A DNA stretch of 34,766 nucleotides from an uncultured Lachnospiraceae bacterium (GTDB lineage: Bacteria; Bacillota; Clostridia; Lachnospirales; Lachnospiraceae): positions 1 through 34,766 of the forward strand of contig CAMWXE010000057.1 in the NCBI GenBank assembly GCA_947178145.1, written 5' to 3'. Of the stretch, positions 31,889 through 34,766 are shown piece after piece (the first letter of the stretch is position 1; each line of letters starts with the position of its first letter). The notes beneath the pieces were generated by a model, which made no database searches, was not told where the DNA came from, and was given only the letters and a program-made list of their open reading frames with translations. The translations under genes were made by a program, and so were the position numbers.

Positions 31889-32797
31889 TTGAATAACTTT
31901 AATCCAAACTGGCTGTTTAATCCACCAAATCTGTTTGATATGGGAAGGATTCCTAACAGATCTTCCCATCCCAATTATAATCAAAACTACAATCAAAATG
32001 CATTACAGTCTCCCATAAATTCGAAAGCTGGGACCAATTCTGCCGTGTCCAGTCAGACGCAGCATACAAGTCCCCAGCAATATCAGGAAAAGGATCCTTC
32101 CAGCTATCACGAAAACGAAATGGTGGTGGAATCTGGTCTTTTCGATTGTCCAAGAGAATCTGCTTCAATGGGACTTCGCGGGGAACCAGGACCGCCAGGC
32201 TGTCCTGGGGAGAGAGGGGAACCAGGGCCGATGGGACCCCGCGGGGAACCAGGACCGCCAGGCTGTCCGGGGGACCGTGGGGAGCAGGGGCCACAAGGAG
32301 TCACAGGTCCTCAGGGACCGCAGGGAGCCACGGGACCGATGGGGCCGCGGGGAGAACCAGGGGCGCGCGGACCGGCAGGTCCTCCCGGCTATCCGCAAAA
32401 CAGTGTGTTTGCTTCGTTTTTGGGATATGAGCTTGTTATGCCGGAAAGTGCGCGTCTTCCGCTCAAGGCTGACATACCAGACACCACGGGAAACATATCC
32501 CCCTGCAATAACTGTGCTGTCACGCTGACGCCAGGCTGCTATGCAGTCAGCTATTATATATCCGCAATCATAAAAAAGCGCGGATTCATAAAGCTTACAC
32601 CTGTCTTTAATGACTGTGAGCAGGCTGTATATACCGTGAGTGCAGAAGCGGTAAGACGGAGGCAGGAGCTTGTTATGTCGCGGTATTTTATCATTGAAGT
32701 ATCTGGTATGTCTCCGCTGTTTTTTACATGGTACTCTTCCGCGGGCACTTCCAGAGTCAACATGAATTTGTGTATACAAAAGCTTTGCCGACAATAA
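31889..32797 (+). CDS. Collagen-like surface protein with C-terminal globular domain
   Basis: A 302-residue protein. The first 94 residues are Asn/Gln/Ser/Pro-rich without a signal peptide. Residues 95-169 are 25 uninterrupted Gly-X-Y triplets ([15 protein letters not shown]). The last 133 residues form a probable trimerising beta domain like that of BclA. These features match exosporium or spore-coat collagen-like glycoproteins of Firmicutes, which are made in the mother cell and need no Sec signal. Two GCP triplets put cysteines in the collagen stalk, which is unusual and could cross-link chains. The start is TTG, with GAGGTG seven bases upstream. A glycosyltransferase gene follows after 23 bases and is a likely modifier. 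Confidence 0.88.
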   Translation: MNNFNPNWLFNPPNLFDMGRIPNRSSHPNYNQNYNQNALQSPINSKAGTNSAVSSQTQHTSPQQYQEKDPSSYHENEMVVESGLFDCPRESASMGLRGEPGPPGCPGERGEPGPMGPRGEPGPPGCPGDRGEQGPQGVTGPQGPQGATGPMGPRGEPGARGPAGPPGYPQNSVFASFLGYELVMPESARLPLKADIPDTTGNISPCNNCAVTLTPGCYAVSYYISAIIKKRGFIKLTPVFNDCEQAVYTVSAEAVRRRQELVMSRYFIIEVSGMSPLFFTWYSSAGTSRVNMNLCIQKLCRQ

Positions 32798-32820
32798 ATC
32801 AAGGAAGAGAGGAAACCAAT

Positions 32821-33897
32821 ATGCCAACAATCAGTCTCTGTATGATCGTAAAAAACGAGGAGCAGCATATTGCGCGCTGCCTCGACAGTATAGCAGGACT
32901 TGTGGAGGAAATTATTATTGTAGATACCGGGTCGACAGACAAAACAGTTGAAATCGTTTCAGGTTATACCTCGAAAGTCTATTCGTACCCATGGAAAGAC
33001 GATTTTTCTGAAGCCAGAAACGAATCTTTTTCCAAGGCATCTATGGATTACTGTATGTGGATGGATGCCGACGATATTCTGGAAGAAAAAGAGAAGGACA
33101 AATTTCTGCAGTTAAAGCAGTCACTTTCGCTGGACACTGATATTGTAATGATGAGATATAATACTGGGTTCGATGAAGCCGGGAACCCGTCCTTTTCGTA
33201 TTTTCGGGAACGCTGGATCAAAAACAGTCCACAGTACCGCTGGGTTGGTGCAGTCCATGAAGTGATACCGCCAAACGGCAGTGTCATCTATTCTGACATT
33301 GCAATCAGTCATAAGAAAATGAATGCCGGAAATCCGGAACGGAATCTGAAAATATATCAAAAGCTGCTCGCAGACGGTAAGACGCTGGAGCCGCGTCAGC
33401 AGTATTATTACGCGCGGGAGTTGTACTATCACAAGCGGTATGAGGAAGCGATCCCTGTGTTTGAACAGTTTCTGCTCTCACCGGAAGGATGGATTGAGAA
33501 TAAAATAGAGGCGTGCTCGATCTGCGCCAGCTGTTATTCCCGGCTGGGACAGGAACAATCTGCACTGTTCACGCTTTTGCGCAGTATGAGCTTTGATTTG
33601 CCAAGAGCGGAATTGTGCTGTGATATCGGGAACTATTTTCTGGAACACGGAAATTACCATAATGCGATCTATTGGTACGAGACAGCACTGAATACACAAA
33701 AAAATGAATATTCAGGCGGATTTGTTCTGCCAGACTGCTATGACTATATCCCGCTTTTGCAGCTGTGCGTGTGTTACGACAGAATGGGAGACCGGCAAAA
33801 GGCAAAGGAGTACAATGACAGAGCCGGGATCTGCAAACCGTATTCCAAGGCATACCAATGCAACAAACAATATTTCGACAATCTTCAAAGTTCTTAG
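32821..33897 (+). CDS. GT2-family glycosyltransferase with TPR-like tail
   Basis: A 358-residue cytoplasmic enzyme. The GT-A domain (1 to about 110) has SLCMIVKNEEQHIARCLDSI, IVDTGSTDKT and the metal-binding MDADDI near 80. A helical region from about 175 to 340 looks like tetratricopeptide repeats (YYARELYYHKRYEEAIPVFEQFL, FLEHGNYHNAIYWYETAL), often used for protein docking. It has no membrane helix. It is cotranscribed with the collagen-like gene and precedes a second one. Transfer of a sugar to Thr or other residues of these proteins is a reasonable inference. Sugar donor and acceptor are unknown. Confidence 0.9.
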   Translation: MPTISLCMIVKNEEQHIARCLDSIAGLVEEIIIVDTGSTDKTVEIVSGYTSKVYSYPWKDDFSEARNESFSKASMDYCMWMDADDILEEKEKDKFLQLKQSLSLDTDIVMMRYNTGFDEAGNPSFSYFRERWIKNSPQYRWVGAVHEVIPPNGSVIYSDIAISHKKMNAGNPERNLKIYQKLLADGKTLEPRQQYYYARELYYHKRYEEAIPVFEQFLLSPEGWIENKIEACSICASCYSRLGQEQSALFTLLRSMSFDLPRAELCCDIGNYFLEHGNYHNAIYWYETALNTQKNEYSGGFVLPDCYDYIPLLQLCVCYDRMGDRQKAKEYNDRAGICKPYSKAYQCNKQYFDNLQSS

Positions 33898-33927
33898 AGC
33901 GTGTTAGCAGCACGCTCTAATTTTTTT
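33894..33927 (+). terminator. Terminator overlapping the glycosyltransferase stop
   Basis: TTAGAGCGTG (33894-33903) pairs perfectly with CACGCTCTAA (33911-33920), loop TTAGCAG, followed by seven T. The stem includes the TAG stop codon. Confidence 0.9.
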
Positions 33928-33963
33928 GTGGGCAGGGCGCTGTAGGAAAGCGGAGGGGCAAGG

Positions 33964-33991
33964 AACCAATTTCTTGAATTTACATAATATA
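33964..33991 (+). promoter_or_regulatory. Candidate mother-cell sporulation promoter
   Basis: AACC (33964-33967), a 15-base spacer and CATAATATA (33983-33991) match the sigma-K -10 form CATAnnnTA exactly. The same layout precedes the first collagen-like gene. A TGTCGAA lies downstream at 34014-34020. Confidence 0.45.
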
Positions 33992-34065
33992 TTTGTAGAA
34001 AAAGATACTTTTTTGTCGAATCAGGGAAGTGTCTTTCACAAATAAAGATAAAGGAAGTGTTTTGT

Positions 34066-34766
34066 ATGTATCAAAACAACACATGTAACTGTTGTCAGAA
34101 CCAGTGTCCTTCTACCTGCTGTGAACGCGGTCCTGCGGGACCTAAGGGCGATCAGGGACCTATGGGGCCGCAGGGTGTCAAAGGAGATACTGGCTGTCCG
34201 GGACCTAAAGGTGACAAAGGAGATCCGGGTCCACAAGGGCCACAGGGTATTCCTGGTGCACCTGGTGCAAGAGGACCCAGAGGAAATACTGGTCCGGTAG
34301 GCCCTACTGGCAACACAGGACCAAGAGGTTTTGCAGGTCCGAGAGGTTATGCAGGCCCGCAGGGTATCCAGGGTATCCAGGGTGTACGCGGCGATATTGG
34401 CCCGAAAGGCGATCCGGGCTGTGAAGGCCCTAAGGGTGATGTCGGTCCACAGGGGCCAGCAGGTCCAGTGGGCCCGGTAGGTCCAGTAGGCCCGCAGGGT
34501 GATGCCGGTCCACAAGGTCCTAGAGGTATTCCGGGTCCAACCGGTCCAACGGGTCCGACGGGTCCTATGGGTCCACAGGGTGTGACTGGCCCGCAAGGGA
34601 TTCAGGGTGTGACCGGACCAATTGGCGTTCAGGGACCGAAAGGGTGTCCGGGCGACGATGGTCCAACCGGCCCAACGGGTCCGACGGGAGCGACGGGAGC
34701 AACGGGAGCCACAGGAGCCACAGGAGCAGATGGAGCGACAGGTCCGACGGGAGCGACGGGAGCAAC
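34066..34766 (+). CDS. Cys-rich collagen-like protein, cut by window end
   Basis: At least 233 residues with no stop before the window ends. The first 21 are Cys-rich ([14 protein letters not shown]). From residue 22 every third residue is Gly for about 70 uninterrupted triplets. Charged triplets ([12 protein letters not shown]) dominate first; toward the end they give way to GPT and GAT. Thr-rich GXT stretches are the O-glycosylation sites of BclA-type proteins, which fits the glycosyltransferase next door. AAGGAAG lies before the ATG. It has no signal peptide, again consistent with mother-cell assembly on the spore. The N-terminal cysteines could anchor it by disulfides. Confidence 0.9.
   Translation, partial: MYQNNTCNCCQNQCPSTCCERGPAGPKGDQGPMGPQGVKGDTGCPGPKGDKGDPGPQGPQGIPGAPGARGPRGNTGPVGPTGNTGPRGFAGPRGYAGPQGIQGIQGVRGDIGPKGDPGCEGPKGDVGPQGPAGPVGPVGPVGPQGDAGPQGPRGIPGPTGPTGPTGPMGPQGVTGPQGIQGVTGPIGVQGPKGCPGDDGPTGPTGPTGATGATGATGATGADGATGPTGATGA
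34660..34766 (+). repeat. 9-bp minisatellite encoding GPT/GAT triplets
   Basis: Units of the type GGTCCGACG and GGAGCGACG repeat in tandem to the window end, encoding GPTGPT then GATGAT. Such arrays change length by slippage in collagen-like genes. The full extent lies outside the window. Confidence 0.75.

Noticed and set aside
33939..33949. GCTGTAGGAAA resembling the end of the palindromic elements
   Set aside because: Only 11 bases match and no partner arm is nearby, so chance is sufficient.
34036..34596. 186-codon antisense frame over the collagen-like gene
   Set aside because: The Thr/Arg/Trp-rich repeats are the complement of Gly-X-Y codons; such shadows appear behind any collagen-like gene.
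34660..34766. Possible CRISPR array
   Set aside because: The repeats are 9 bp, contiguous, in frame and without spacers; they encode Gly-X-Thr triplets.

Overview
The window reads as a chromosomal segment of a spore-forming Gram-positive anaerobe of the Clostridia, most likely family Lachnospiraceae. This is inferred from several things: GGAGG-type ribosome binding sites, TTGACA/TATAAT promoters, the gene order birA - small conserved protein - coaX - dus - greA - lysS, a single DnaE-type polymerase gene beside an ATP-dependent pfkA, and BclA-like collagen genes with a SleB-type hydrolase. No rRNA, tRNA, CRISPR array or prophage was found. Nearly all genes are on the + strand; the exceptions are a truncated secreted gene at the left edge and two genes at 11.4-12.7 kb.

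Left part, 0-13.8 kb, accessory in character. A lone SPASM radical SAM enzyme (414-1682) sits behind a promoter whose -35 overlaps a 21-bp dyad, with tiny cysteine-containing reading frames on either side that could be peptide substrates. Next comes a two-component system (response regulator 2013-2708, histidine kinase 2785-4188) and an ABC exporter of the MacB/FtsX type (5105-8208). Such sets usually work together, but here a RelB/RelE-type toxin-antitoxin pair lies between the kinase and the transporter. A membrane-anchored GH25 muramidase (8435-9535) carries an odd period-5 repeat on its cytoplasmic side. A nucleotidyltransferase, a Nudix hydrolase, a broken metallophosphoesterase joined to a second gene remnant, a NADAR protein, an unknown protein and a truncated MreB-like protein follow.

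Middle part, 13.9-30.8 kb, core housekeeping. It holds dnaE (replication), pfkA (glycolysis), ktrB-ktrA (potassium uptake), a SpoU-family rRNA methyltransferase, proC (proline), a secreted SH3/SleB cell-wall hydrolase, argF (arginine), birA (biotin), a small conserved protein, coaX (CoA), dus (tRNA dihydrouridine), greA and lysS. The birA-to-dus genes overlap or abut and look like one operon. greA has a perfect-consensus promoter and probably carries lysS with it.

Right part, 30.8-34.8 kb. Two related, palindromic, non-coding elements with shared ends (30859-31070 and 31777-31856) look like MITE-type repeats. They flank a hypothetical gene. A collagen-like surface protein, a GT2 glycosyltransferase and a second, Cys-rich collagen-like protein (cut by the window end) then form what looks like a spore-surface glycoprotein locus. 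Both collagen genes are preceded by AACC-N15/16-CATA-type sequences resembling mother-cell sigma-K/sigma-E promoters.
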